NCBI GenBank assembly: GCA_028869315.1
Contig: JAGWSV010000332.1
Location: 1-35,987, forward strand
Direction: 5' to 3'
Length of the DNA stretch: 35,987 nucleotides
From: Rhodospirillales bacterium
Lineage (GTDB): Bacteria > Pseudomonadota > Alphaproteobacteria > Acetobacterales > Acetobacteraceae
In this document: positions 1-6,975 of the stretch, piece after piece
Numbering within the stretch: the first letter of the stretch is position 1
How the letters are laid out: the number at the start of each line of letters is the position of its first letter
Notes under the pieces: generated by a model
The model's database searches: none
What the model was told of the DNA's origin: nothing
Seen by the model: only the letters and a program-made list of their open reading frames with translations
Program-made: the position numbers and the translations under genes

Positions 1-1
1 G

Positions 2-841
2 GTCGCGATGGATCGGCTGGACGGGACGATGCGCTCGGAAGCCGATGTGACCGAAGCGCTCGGCATCCCCTGCATCGGCCTGCTGCCGCGGCTGCGCCGG
101 GTCCGTCGCCTGCGGCCGCACCAGAGCCTGCTCCACGACGATTACGGGCCCTACGTCGAGGCGGTCCGCTCGATCGCGGCGACCTCGCTGCTGGCCGCCG
201 GCAATCGGCCGCAATTCGTGCTCGTCACCTCGAGCGTGCCGGGCGAGGGCAAGACCACGCTGGCGGTCAGCTTCGCGACCTACGCAGCCAGGCTGGGGAA
301 GCGCACCATCCTGCTGGACCTCGACTTTCGGCATCCGGCCACCGCGCGGGAATTCGGACCGGTGGCGGACACGGCGACCCTGGCGCGCCTGCTGGACAAG
401 CGGCCGGTCCGCGAGACCGTGCAACGCCTTCCCATGCTGCATCTCGATTACGTGCCGATGGGCGGCATCGCGGATCCGTTGCAGCTGTTCGCGAACAACC
501 AGATCGCCGAGCTGCTGGAGACCTTGCGGGAAAGCTACGACTGCATTGTTGCGGATACCGCCCCGCTGCTTGCGGTCACGGAGACGCGGCTGCTTGCGGC
601 GATGGCGGACCAGGTGCTGTTCGCCGTGAAATGGGCAAGCACGGACCGACGGGTTGCGCGCAACGCCCTGGCGCTGCTGCGGTGCGCGGGGGTGCGCACC
701 GATCACGAATTATGTTCTATCGGAACGATCATCACTCAGATGGACCTCAGGAAGCACGCGCGCTCGCGCGACGGCAGCGTCGCGGAAGCGATGGTGCGCT
801 ACGGCAAATACTACGGCCAGGCAGGCAAGGCGGAGGGATGA
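2..841 (+). CDS. Wzc/CpsD-type bacterial tyrosine autokinase, C-terminal part (5' end outside window)
   Basis: This is the cytoplasmic kinase half of an exopolysaccharide co-polymerase, which controls chain length and export by cycles of tyrosine autophosphorylation. The frame is open to the window edge. The first visible residues (around 'ALGIPCIGLLPRL') are typical of the linker between the Wzz membrane part and the kinase, so the true start is upstream and the ATG at 8 is probably internal. A Walker A motif (SVPGEGKTT) lies near residue 80 counted from that ATG, the A' motif (TILLDLDFRHP) about 25 residues later, and Walker B (YDCIVADTAPLL) near residue 180. The C-terminus carries only a small tyrosine cluster (YGKYYG), shorter than in Escherichia coli Wzc. 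Its stop lies 2 bp before the next gene's chosen start, so the two are probably translationally coupled. The family assignment is firm; the polymer is unknown. Confidence 0.9.
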   Translation, partial: VAMDRLDGTMRSEADVTEALGIPCIGLLPRLRRVRRLRPHQSLLHDDYGPYVEAVRSIAATSLLAAGNRPQFVLVTSSVPGEGKTTLAVSFATYAARLGKRTILLDLDFRHPATAREFGPVADTATLARLLDKRPVRETVQRLPMLHLDYVPMGGIADPLQLFANNQIAELLETLRESYDCIVADTAPLLAVTETRLLAAMADQVLFAVKWASTDRRVARNALALLRCAGVRTDHELCSIGTIITQMDLRKHARSRDGSVAEAMVRYGKYYGQAGKAEG

Positions 842-843
842 CC

Positions 844-2385
844 ATGCCGGATGGCGAGCAGACGGTGGCGCTTCGCTCTTCTGTGCAATCGACCGGCTGC
901 GTGTCGTCGCAACCGGCGATGCCGCTGCTGATCGAAGTGCTGCGGTCGTTGCACGAAGCGGAGGTCCGGTGCTGCTACTGGAAGAGCCACCTTCGCCTCG
1001 CAGCCGTGCTGGCGGGGGAGGCCGACCTCGATCTGTTGATTGCCCGCGACGACCAGCATGCCGCTCGCCAGGCGTTCCGTGCGAGCGGGCTCAAGGCATT
1101 TCCCGGCGCCACCTCGCGGGAGCATCCGGCGGTCGAAAGCTTCCTCGGCTATGACCCGTCGAGCGGGCGCATCGTCCATGTCCATGCGCATTTTCGCCTG
1201 GTGCTGGGGTCCCGGCTGCTGAAGTCCTACCGGCTGGCGATCGAGGACCTGCTGCTGGGCCATGCGGTGGCCCACCCCACCATGCCGATACGGCTGCTCG
1301 ATCCGGCCTCGGAGGCCGTGCTTCTGGTCGTTCGCGCCTGCCTGGAGCTGCGGCGCGGCGATCCGGTGACCCTGCGGCACTGGCGCCGGACGACGGCCAA
1401 ATTCGCCGCCGACCGGGCCGCGCTGGCTGCGGTGCTCGCACCCGACGCGGTGCGGGAGCGCGCGGTCGCGCTTCTCGGCGCCGGGTTGGCCGACGCGGTG
1501 GTCGAGGCGATGTTCGCGCCGCGGCCGTTCACGGCTCGGCGTCGGCTGCGCGCGCAGGTCCGGCGCACGCTTGCGCCGCATCGCAGGTTCAACGCCCCCG
1601 AGGCGCTGCTGCGCAGCGTGGGGCGCACGCTCGCATGGATCGGCGGGGGCCTGAACAGGCGCTATGCGTGGTCGCCGCGGCCATGGGGACGGCGGGCTCC
1701 CGGCGGCGGCGTGGTGATCGCCGCGCTTGGTGTGGACGGCAGCGGCAAGACCACGATCACACGCGAAATCCGCACCTGGCTCGGCGCGGAGGTCGACGTC
1801 TTTCCGATCTATTTCGGTACCGGGGATGGCCGTCCCTCGCTCCTGCTTCTGCCGTTCAAGCTTCTGGTTCCTCTCGTTTCCAGGCTCTTTCCGCGGCGGC
1901 CCAGAGGGTCTTCCCACGGCCGGGTCACCGACCGCGCGCCAGGAGCGGTCTATGGCGGCTTGCTGATGGTCTGGGCGGGCATCCTGGCGATGGAGAAGCG
2001 CCGCAAGCTGGTCGCTGCGCACCGCGCCGCCAGCCGGGGCATGGTGGTCGTCGCCGACCGCTTTCCGCAGGATCAGCTTGCCGAGTTCAACGACGGCCCG
2101 TTGCTGCCGCGCCTGCGCTGGGCACCGCGCTGGCTGCGTCGTTACGAAGCCAACGCATACGCGCTTGCCAACCGCCTGCCGCCCGATCTCGTGCTCAAGC
2201 TGGAAGCGCCGGCGGCGACGTTGGCGCAACGCGAACCGGGTATGGAGCCGGGGCTGATCCGCGACCGCGCCGCCAAACTGCGCCGGCTCGAATTTCCCCG
2301 CACCAGGGTGGTGAGCGTGGACGCCGACCTGCCGCTGAACGCTGTCATCCGTGCCGTGAAGGCGGAAGTCTGGCGCTTGCTCTAG
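844..2385 (+). CDS. Exopolysaccharide-cluster protein: nucleotidyltransferase-like N-terminus with thymidylate-kinase-like P-loop C-terminus
   Basis: The protein has about 513 residues and appears to have two domains. Residues about 20-160 hold a pattern seen in nucleotidyltransferase-fold proteins of polysaccharide loci: a tryptophan-lysine-serine motif (CCYWKSH), then an acidic DLDLLIA strand. From about residue 290 there is a P-loop (GVDGSGKTT) and, near 405, an ADRFPQD segment that resembles the DR(Y/F)P motif of thymidylate kinases. The true substrate is unknown and need not be dTMP. The start at 844 is preferred because GGAGG sits 7 bases upstream; ATG 838, which overlaps the upstream stop as ATGA, is the alternative. 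The domain layout is read from the sequence. The role in polymer assembly is inferred from the neighbours. Confidence 0.75.
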   Translation: MPDGEQTVALRSSVQSTGCVSSQPAMPLLIEVLRSLHEAEVRCCYWKSHLRLAAVLAGEADLDLLIARDDQHAARQAFRASGLKAFPGATSREHPAVESFLGYDPSSGRIVHVHAHFRLVLGSRLLKSYRLAIEDLLLGHAVAHPTMPIRLLDPASEAVLLVVRACLELRRGDPVTLRHWRRTTAKFAADRAALAAVLAPDAVRERAVALLGAGLADAVVEAMFAPRPFTARRRLRAQVRRTLAPHRRFNAPEALLRSVGRTLAWIGGGLNRRYAWSPRPWGRRAPGGGVVIAALGVDGSGKTTITREIRTWLGAEVDVFPIYFGTGDGRPSLLLLPFKLLVPLVSRLFPRRPRGSSHGRVTDRAPGAVYGGLLMVWAGILAMEKRRKLVAAHRAASRGMVVVADRFPQDQLAEFNDGPLLPRLRWAPRWLRRYEANAYALANRLPPDLVLKLEAPAATLAQREPGMEPGLIRDRAAKLRRLEFPRTRVVSVDADLPLNAVIRAVKAEVWRLL

Positions 2386-2408
2386 GCGTAACAGGAAAGG
2401 GCCAGCGC

Positions 2409-3242
2409 ATGATCGTCGAGCTCTTTGGTCCTCCCGGCGTGGGAAAGACGACCTTCGCCCATGCCCTCGGCGCCCAGCTGCAAGCCGGTGGCCTGCCGGT
2501 CGATTTCCTGTTGAGCCACCGGCCGGCCGAAGCGTCGGACGATCGCCCGCGGGACGCGCGCCACCCGGCCGGGGCGACCGGCGACGTGCTGCGGCGCCTG
2601 AGCCGGCCGGCGATCGAATTTCTCGGCGCCGCCTGCCGGCAGGTCGGCGTCTCATCCGCCGCGGCGCCGGCGGGCAGGTTGCTGGCATTGTTGCCCCCGC
2701 GCGACGTCATGTGGGCGATCCGGCTGCGGCAGTATCTGGTTCGGCTGGAGCGCGCCTGGCAGCGCGCGGCAGCGGCGGATCGGATCGTGCTGTGCGACCA
2801 GGGCTTCCTGCAGGCGATCGCCTCCTTGATCGTGCTCGGGCCGGACCGCAGCGCCGCTGTGGCGGCGGGTGCCCAGGCCGGAATCGAGACGACGGCCGAT
2901 GGGCGCGCCCCGGCGGGAGCGGATGTCCTGACGCCTGCCCTGGCACTCGTCCCCGCCGCCGACATGCTCGTCCGTCTCGACGCGCCGACGCATGTTCTGG
3001 CCACGCGGCTCGCCCGGCGTCGGTGCGGGCAAGGCCGGCTGGAACGTCTGCTCGAACTCGACGTGGCGGAGAACCTGGCGTTCGTCGCCGTGATTGGTCG
3101 GCTGGACGCGGCGTTGGCGTCGCTGGGGCGTCCGCCGCGCCTGGTCGGCTGCGGCGATCGCGCGGCGCTGGAGGATGGCGCGGATCGGATCGCCCGGGAG
3201 ATCGGCGAGGCTTGGCCCGTATGTCGGACCACCGCGGCATGA
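2409..3242 (+). CDS. P-loop nucleotide kinase-like protein of the exopolysaccharide cluster
   Basis: A protein of 277 residues that opens directly with a P-loop (FGPPGVGKTTFA, residues 6-17), as in small-molecule or nucleoside kinases. Near residue 125-135 is an IVLCDQGFLQ segment that could be the Walker B/DRX region. A later stretch (LVRLDAPTHVLATRLARR) resembles the substrate/lid region of thymidylate kinase-like enzymes, with arginines placed to bind phosphate. It lies 23 bases after the previous gene, which also ends in a kinase-like domain, so two kinase-like proteins stand side by side in one operon. An AGGAAAGG ribosome binding site lies about 9 bases before the ATG. The substrate is not evident. 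A role in modifying a sugar-nucleotide or lipid-linked precursor is only a guess from context. Confidence 0.7.
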   Translation: MIVELFGPPGVGKTTFAHALGAQLQAGGLPVDFLLSHRPAEASDDRPRDARHPAGATGDVLRRLSRPAIEFLGAACRQVGVSSAAAPAGRLLALLPPRDVMWAIRLRQYLVRLERAWQRAAAADRIVLCDQGFLQAIASLIVLGPDRSAAVAAGAQAGIETTADGRAPAGADVLTPALALVPAADMLVRLDAPTHVLATRLARRRCGQGRLERLLELDVAENLAFVAVIGRLDAALASLGRPPRLVGCGDRAALEDGADRIAREIGEAWPVCRTTAA

Positions 3243-4624
3243 CGGGCGCGTCCGCCCAGGTTTCCGAGGCGCCCGAGATCGCGGCAACCTCCGCGAAGCC
3301 GGGCCGGGTGGCCTGGACCAGCATGGCGGCCTTCGCGGTCTATGTCGGCGGTGCGGGGATGACCTACGGCGCCCAGCTTCTGATCGCGCGGCTGATCGGG
3401 CCCGACGGGTACGGCACCTACGCCTACGTCTTCTCCTGGATGACCATTCTCGCCTATGCCGCGGCGCTCGGCTTCGACGTGTCCACCTTGCGGTTTGTTC
3501 CGACCTATCGCTCGCAGGACGCCTGGGCGCTGATGCGGGGCGTCATTCAATACGCCGAGCGGCGGGTGGCGCTGGCCGGCATCGCCATCGTGCTGCTTGG
3601 GGCCGCGCTGATAGGGGCGGGTCCCAGGCCCGGGGCGTCCGTGCTGCGGCTGACGTTCCTGGCGGGCCTGGGACTGGTTCCGGTCTGGGCGCTCCTCTGG
3701 GTGCGTTGCGCGCTGGTGCGCGCCTGCGGCGGGATCGTCGCCGGGCTGGTGCCGGACCGCCTGGTGCGCGACGGCCTGCTGGTGCTGCTGCTCGCCATCG
3801 CCGCTGCCGTGGTGCGATCGCGCATCGACGCCCCGACCGCCATGCTGGCGACGCTGCTGGGTTCGCTGATCGGGCTGGTCCTGGCCAGCCGCGCTGCGCG
3901 CAAGGTCCGCCCGCGCGCGCTGCGGGGCGTCGCGCCGCACTATGCCGCGTCGGTGTGGCGCCGTACCGCGATCCCCCTGGTCGCCGTCGCGATCGGCGAG
4001 GTGGCGATGAACCGAACCGGGGTGGTCCTGCTCGGCTGGTCAGGCGACACGCGCGCCGCCGGGATTTATGCGCTGGCCTTCAACTTCGCCCTTGTGGTGG
4101 CGCTGCCGCGCACCGCCATCAACGCCTGGCTGGCACCAACGATCTCCGCTCTGCATGCCAGGGGCGACAAGGCGGCGCTGCGCCGGGTTGTCGGCCGCGC
4201 CGCCGGATGGACGCTGATGGGGTCCATCGGTCTCGCGCTGCCGCTCAGCCTGCTGGCGCCGTCGCTGTTGTCCTGGTTCGGTCACGGATTCGGTGCCGGG
4301 CTGGCAACCTTGCAGATTCTGCTGGCCGGGCAGGTGATGGCCGCCGGGGTGGGCTCGCAGATGTTCCTGCTGACCATGACCGGCCACGAGGATGCGGCGG
4401 CGCTGATGCTCGGGTTCGCGGCGGGGGTGAACGCGCTGCTGAGCGCCGCGCTGATCGCCCGGCTGGGGCCGGTCGGAGCCGCGCTGGCTGCCACGGGCTC
4501 GCTGCTCGGATGGAACGCCATGATGGCGCTGTTCATCTGGCGGCGTATCGGATTGCCGCCCGGCCTGCTGGCCGCGCCGCGCTGGTGGGCGCCGGCCGGT
4601 CATACGCAGGACGCGCGGCCGTGA
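3221..4624 (+). CDS. Wzx-type polysaccharide flippase (MOP superfamily membrane protein)
   Basis: A 467-residue integral membrane protein with about 12-14 hydrophobic segments spread evenly along its length. The opening (YGAQLLIARLIGPDGYGTYA) is characteristic of oligosaccharide flippases of the PST/MOP group, which move undecaprenyl-linked repeat units across the inner membrane. The gene overlaps the end of the kinase-like gene. ATG 3221 has a GAGG motif about 10 bases upstream, while ATG 3239 overlaps the upstream stop as ATGA and could be used instead. With the Wzc-type kinase at the start of the window this points to a Wzx/Wzy-dependent exopolysaccharide pathway; the polymerase must lie outside. 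It is the last gene of the cluster and is followed by a hairpin. Confidence 0.87.
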   Translation: MSDHRGMTGASAQVSEAPEIAATSAKPGRVAWTSMAAFAVYVGGAGMTYGAQLLIARLIGPDGYGTYAYVFSWMTILAYAAALGFDVSTLRFVPTYRSQDAWALMRGVIQYAERRVALAGIAIVLLGAALIGAGPRPGASVLRLTFLAGLGLVPVWALLWVRCALVRACGGIVAGLVPDRLVRDGLLVLLLAIAAAVVRSRIDAPTAMLATLLGSLIGLVLASRAARKVRPRALRGVAPHYAASVWRRTAIPLVAVAIGEVAMNRTGVVLLGWSGDTRAAGIYALAFNFALVVALPRTAINAWLAPTISALHARGDKAALRRVVGRAAGWTLMGSIGLALPLSLLAPSLLSWFGHGFGAGLATLQILLAGQVMAAGVGSQMFLLTMTGHEDAAALMLGFAAGVNALLSAALIARLGPVGAALAATGSLLGWNAMMALFIWRRIGLPPGLLAAPRWWAPAGHTQDARP

Positions 4625-4641
4625 CCCGCCGGGCGCGGTGA

Positions 4642-4659
4642 CCGCCCGCAACCGGGCGG
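4642..4659. terminator. GC-rich hairpin between convergent genes
   Basis: CCGCCCG at 4642-4648 and CGGGCGG at 4653-4659 form a perfect 7-bp stem with a CAAC tetraloop, in the 42-base gap between the convergent flippase and LuxR-type genes. There is no T-tract on either strand, so it may be a weak or Rho-assisted terminator serving both directions. Confidence 0.5.
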
Positions 4660-4666
4660 CCCCCGC

Positions 4667-5719
4667 TCAGCAGGCGTGGGCGTCGTCCGGCAGTGCCGCT
4701 TCCCGCAGATCACCGCCCGCGCTTCGCGCCTGGGTCCGCAGCAGCTGCCGGGCGACCAGCGCGACTTCGGTTCGGTTGTGTGCGTTGAGCTTCTTGATGA
4801 TGTTATGCACGTGAACCTTGGCGGTGCTGAGCGAGATGCCAAGCCGATAGGCGATGATCTTGTTCGGCGTCCCGCGGCCGAGCAGTTCGAGCACCGCCGC
4901 CTCCCGCGGCGTCAGTCGATCGATGCTCGCCGCGGAAGACGCCGGGAAAGGCACCGCGGCGTCGTGTTCGGCTTCCGGCGAGGGCGGATCGCCTTTGTCG
5001 TCATGCGGGAGGGCGCGCGGGAAATAGGAACCGCCGGCGACGATCAGGCGGGTTGCCGCAGCCGCAATGCCGACGCTGGTGGAGGCCGGGATGAACCCCT
5101 GGATGCCGAAGTGGCGGGCCAGCGCCTCGACGCGTTCATGATGCGCGTCGTCCGCGATCGCGGCGACCGGCAGCAGCGGACGCAGGCTGCGCAGCCAGCC
5201 GATCTGCTCCTCCAACCAGCCTGCATCGGCCAGCGGAGAGCCGATGCCGATGATAACCGCGGCTGCCTGGTCGACGATGTCCGCGCTGCGCAGGTCCTCG
5301 ACCACGGCGGTCCCGAACTCCTCGCAGAAGCGACCGAGCCAGAGCGAGAGGCAGCCCTGGAAGAAGGCCCGCCGCTCCACACCGATCAGGAGCTGCGGGG
5401 GTTGAGCCGGCGGCTCGGCCCGGCTGGGTTGCGGCAACGCAATCGTCCGGGTGTCGGCGGGTGACAGATCCGGCCGCTGGTGCTTGCGCGGTTCGAGATC
5501 GAGCACCAGACGCCGTCCGGATGCATCGTCCCGGCCGAGGATCCGTGCGCCGGCGCCGGGCCTTGGCGCATCCGATGTTCGCGCACGATCGGGATCGACC
5601 GCGGCGCCTGTCCCAAGGCGACCCATCCCGGCGGTTACGATACCAGGCCGAGGCAGGCCGTACAGCTCATGCGCACCACTTGCGGGCATCTCCGGGTGTG
5701 TCCTTCCTGGTGTGAACAT
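4667..5719 (-). CDS. LuxR/NarL-family transcriptional regulator with degenerate receiver domain
   Basis: A C-terminal LuxR-type helix-turn-helix is clear at residues about 268-322 (LTPREAAVLELLGRG, then STAKVHVHNIIKKL). Residues about 108-235 have the length and hydrophobic pattern of a response-regulator receiver. However, the strand that should carry the phospho-accepting aspartate reads AVIIGIGSPL, and the usual lysine near FIPAS is absent. It is therefore probably a pseudo-receiver that is not switched by ordinary phosphorylation. The first ~100 residues are arginine- and proline-rich with no recognisable domain, so the real start may be internal; ATGs at 5689 and 5626 are in frame. It is convergent with the exopolysaccharide operon and likely controls it or the secreted proteins on its other side; that role is inferred. 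Confidence 0.8.
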   Translation of the reverse strand: MFTPGRTHPEMPASGAHELYGLPRPGIVTAGMGRLGTGAAVDPDRARTSDAPRPGAGARILGRDDASGRRLVLDLEPRKHQRPDLSPADTRTIALPQPSRAEPPAQPPQLLIGVERRAFFQGCLSLWLGRFCEEFGTAVVEDLRSADIVDQAAAVIIGIGSPLADAGWLEEQIGWLRSLRPLLPVAAIADDAHHERVEALARHFGIQGFIPASTSVGIAAAATRLIVAGGSYFPRALPHDDKGDPPSPEAEHDAAVPFPASSAASIDRLTPREAAVLELLGRGTPNKIIAYRLGISLSTAKVHVHNIIKKLNAHNRTEVALVARQLLRTQARSAGGDLREAALPDDAHAC

Positions 5720-5787
5720 GTGTTGCTTGGCTTACATCTGTAACCGGGGGGTTCACCGATCTGACACAATTCTTAAACCTTATGGTG

Positions 5788-5816
5788 CAGGTCTGAAATC
5801 AGAAACTGCAGACCTG
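5788..5816. promoter_or_regulatory. Nested inverted repeat, possible operator upstream of the LuxR-type gene
   Basis: CAGGTCTG at 5788-5795 is perfectly repeated in inverted form as CAGACCTG at 5809-5816, with a second small dyad (TCTGA-AA-TCAGA, 5792-5803) overlapping the left arm. It sits in an AT-richer 227-base gap (5720-5946) between two minus-strand genes, where the promoter of the LuxR-type gene should be. No T-tract follows on either strand, so an operator is more likely than a terminator. Confidence 0.4.
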
Positions 5817-5946
5817 TAAAAATTGACGGGTCTACGAATGTATTGAGATCAGAGAGAATGTCGTGATCGCGCTGGCGCGGGGCGTTTCGATATCGCGCCA
5901 ACGGCCGGAAATATACGTGTCGGACCGGATCGTTCCCGGGCTTCGT

Positions 5947-6948
5947 TCAGCACTGCGGGGCGCTTCCTGCCGCCGGGGGGAGGCGGGCGGGGTCGACCGC
6001 CGGCACCGCCGCGCGGGCGGTTGCGCCCTCCCGGTTGTGGCGGGCGAAAACCATGCGCAGGCCTGGCGAATTCGCGAGCGCGCAGTCCCGCCTCTGCGAT
6101 CCCCAGCTGTAGGCGTAGTCGAACGCCGGATGTGCCGCGAGGGCGCCCCAGCGGGCGAGTATGCGCCGCTCCTGGCGACGGCTCGGCAGCACGTACCTGC
6201 CGCCGCTGCCGTCCATCCATCGGCCGCCGCCGAATGTCTGATAGACCGGAACAATATGGTCGGCGGGGATGCCCGCGGACTTCGCGGCGGCAACATACCG
6301 GTCGATCATGGGATAGAAGCACCGATGCCGCTCCGAGCGGCATGGGTAGGGGTCCACCCCGACGAGATCCACGCGCAGCTCGTTCAGACCTTCGTTGCCG
6401 CCGTAGGAAGGCCGCTCCGGCGAGGCGAGGTTCATCAGGACGATGAACGTGCGAACGTGCGGCATGTGCGCGTGGATCCAGTCCGTCTCCGCGTTGAGGT
6501 GCCCGATCGTGCAGGCGCGCCGGAGCCCGTCCGGCGTCAGCCGAAGGCGCAGGTCCGGATCATCCATCAGGTAGAAGCCGAAGATCCGCGGCCGGCCCAC
6601 ATAGGGGCCGACGGCCTGCAGGAAGTGCGCATCGACCCCGCCGCACCGGCCGACCCAGACCAGCGCCTTGACGCCGGCGGGAAGCAGCGCGAGCTGCGCC
6701 GGGCTGCTCACGTCCGCCAGGTTGAACCCGGCCGCGCCCGGCCGGAACGTCCCGTCTGGCGCGAAGTTCGCGTTCGGAGCGTAGTGCAGCGCGGTGCGGG
6801 GCGCGGTCGGCTGCCGCCGTGCCGCGGCGGCGATCGGGGCGGCCAGGATCAGGCACGCCGCCAGCAGCACGCCGCACCGCCGGCCCGTTCGGCCCGCCGC
6901 CGGCCACAGCCGCGTGCTGCGCCGCGTTTGGCAACCCCGGGGTTCCAT
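5947..6948 (-). CDS. Secreted TIM-barrel-like protein, putative glycoside-hydrolase-like
   Basis: A 333-residue protein with an N-terminal signal peptide: an arginine-rich stretch, then the hydrophobic run VLLAACLILAAPIAAAA near residues 27-43. The mature part contains blocks I associate with a family of extracellular alphaproteobacterial proteins predicted to adopt a sugar-hydrolase-like barrel: GAAGFNLADVSS, LPAGVKALVWVG, FGFYLMDDPD and VDLVGVDPYPC. The acidic DDPD after a hydrophobic strand and the later YAYSWGSQ would sit near a barrel active site, but I cannot assign catalytic residues with confidence. It starts 27 bases after the stop of the beta-helix gene, so the two are co-transcribed. 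A role in trimming or binding the polymer made by the neighbouring cluster is plausible but unproven. Confidence 0.6.
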   Translation of the reverse strand: MEPRGCQTRRSTRLWPAAGRTGRRCGVLLAACLILAAPIAAAARRQPTAPRTALHYAPNANFAPDGTFRPGAAGFNLADVSSPAQLALLPAGVKALVWVGRCGGVDAHFLQAVGPYVGRPRIFGFYLMDDPDLRLRLTPDGLRRACTIGHLNAETDWIHAHMPHVRTFIVLMNLASPERPSYGGNEGLNELRVDLVGVDPYPCRSERHRCFYPMIDRYVAAAKSAGIPADHIVPVYQTFGGGRWMDGSGGRYVLPSRRQERRILARWGALAAHPAFDYAYSWGSQRRDCALANSPGLRMVFARHNREGATARAAVPAVDPARLPPAAGSAPQC

Positions 6949-6975
6949 CGCAGTGCCGCCCGGCCCGCGCGCCGC

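Noticed and set aside
811-2688. Long antisense reading frame opposite the two kinase-like genes
   Set aside because: High-GC shadow: proline/arginine-rich with no domain, opposite well-supported genes.
5740-5765. GTAACC at 5740 as a fourth SigF-type promoter
   Set aside because: No CGAA at the 16-base spacing (TGAC is found) and no plus-strand gene follows.
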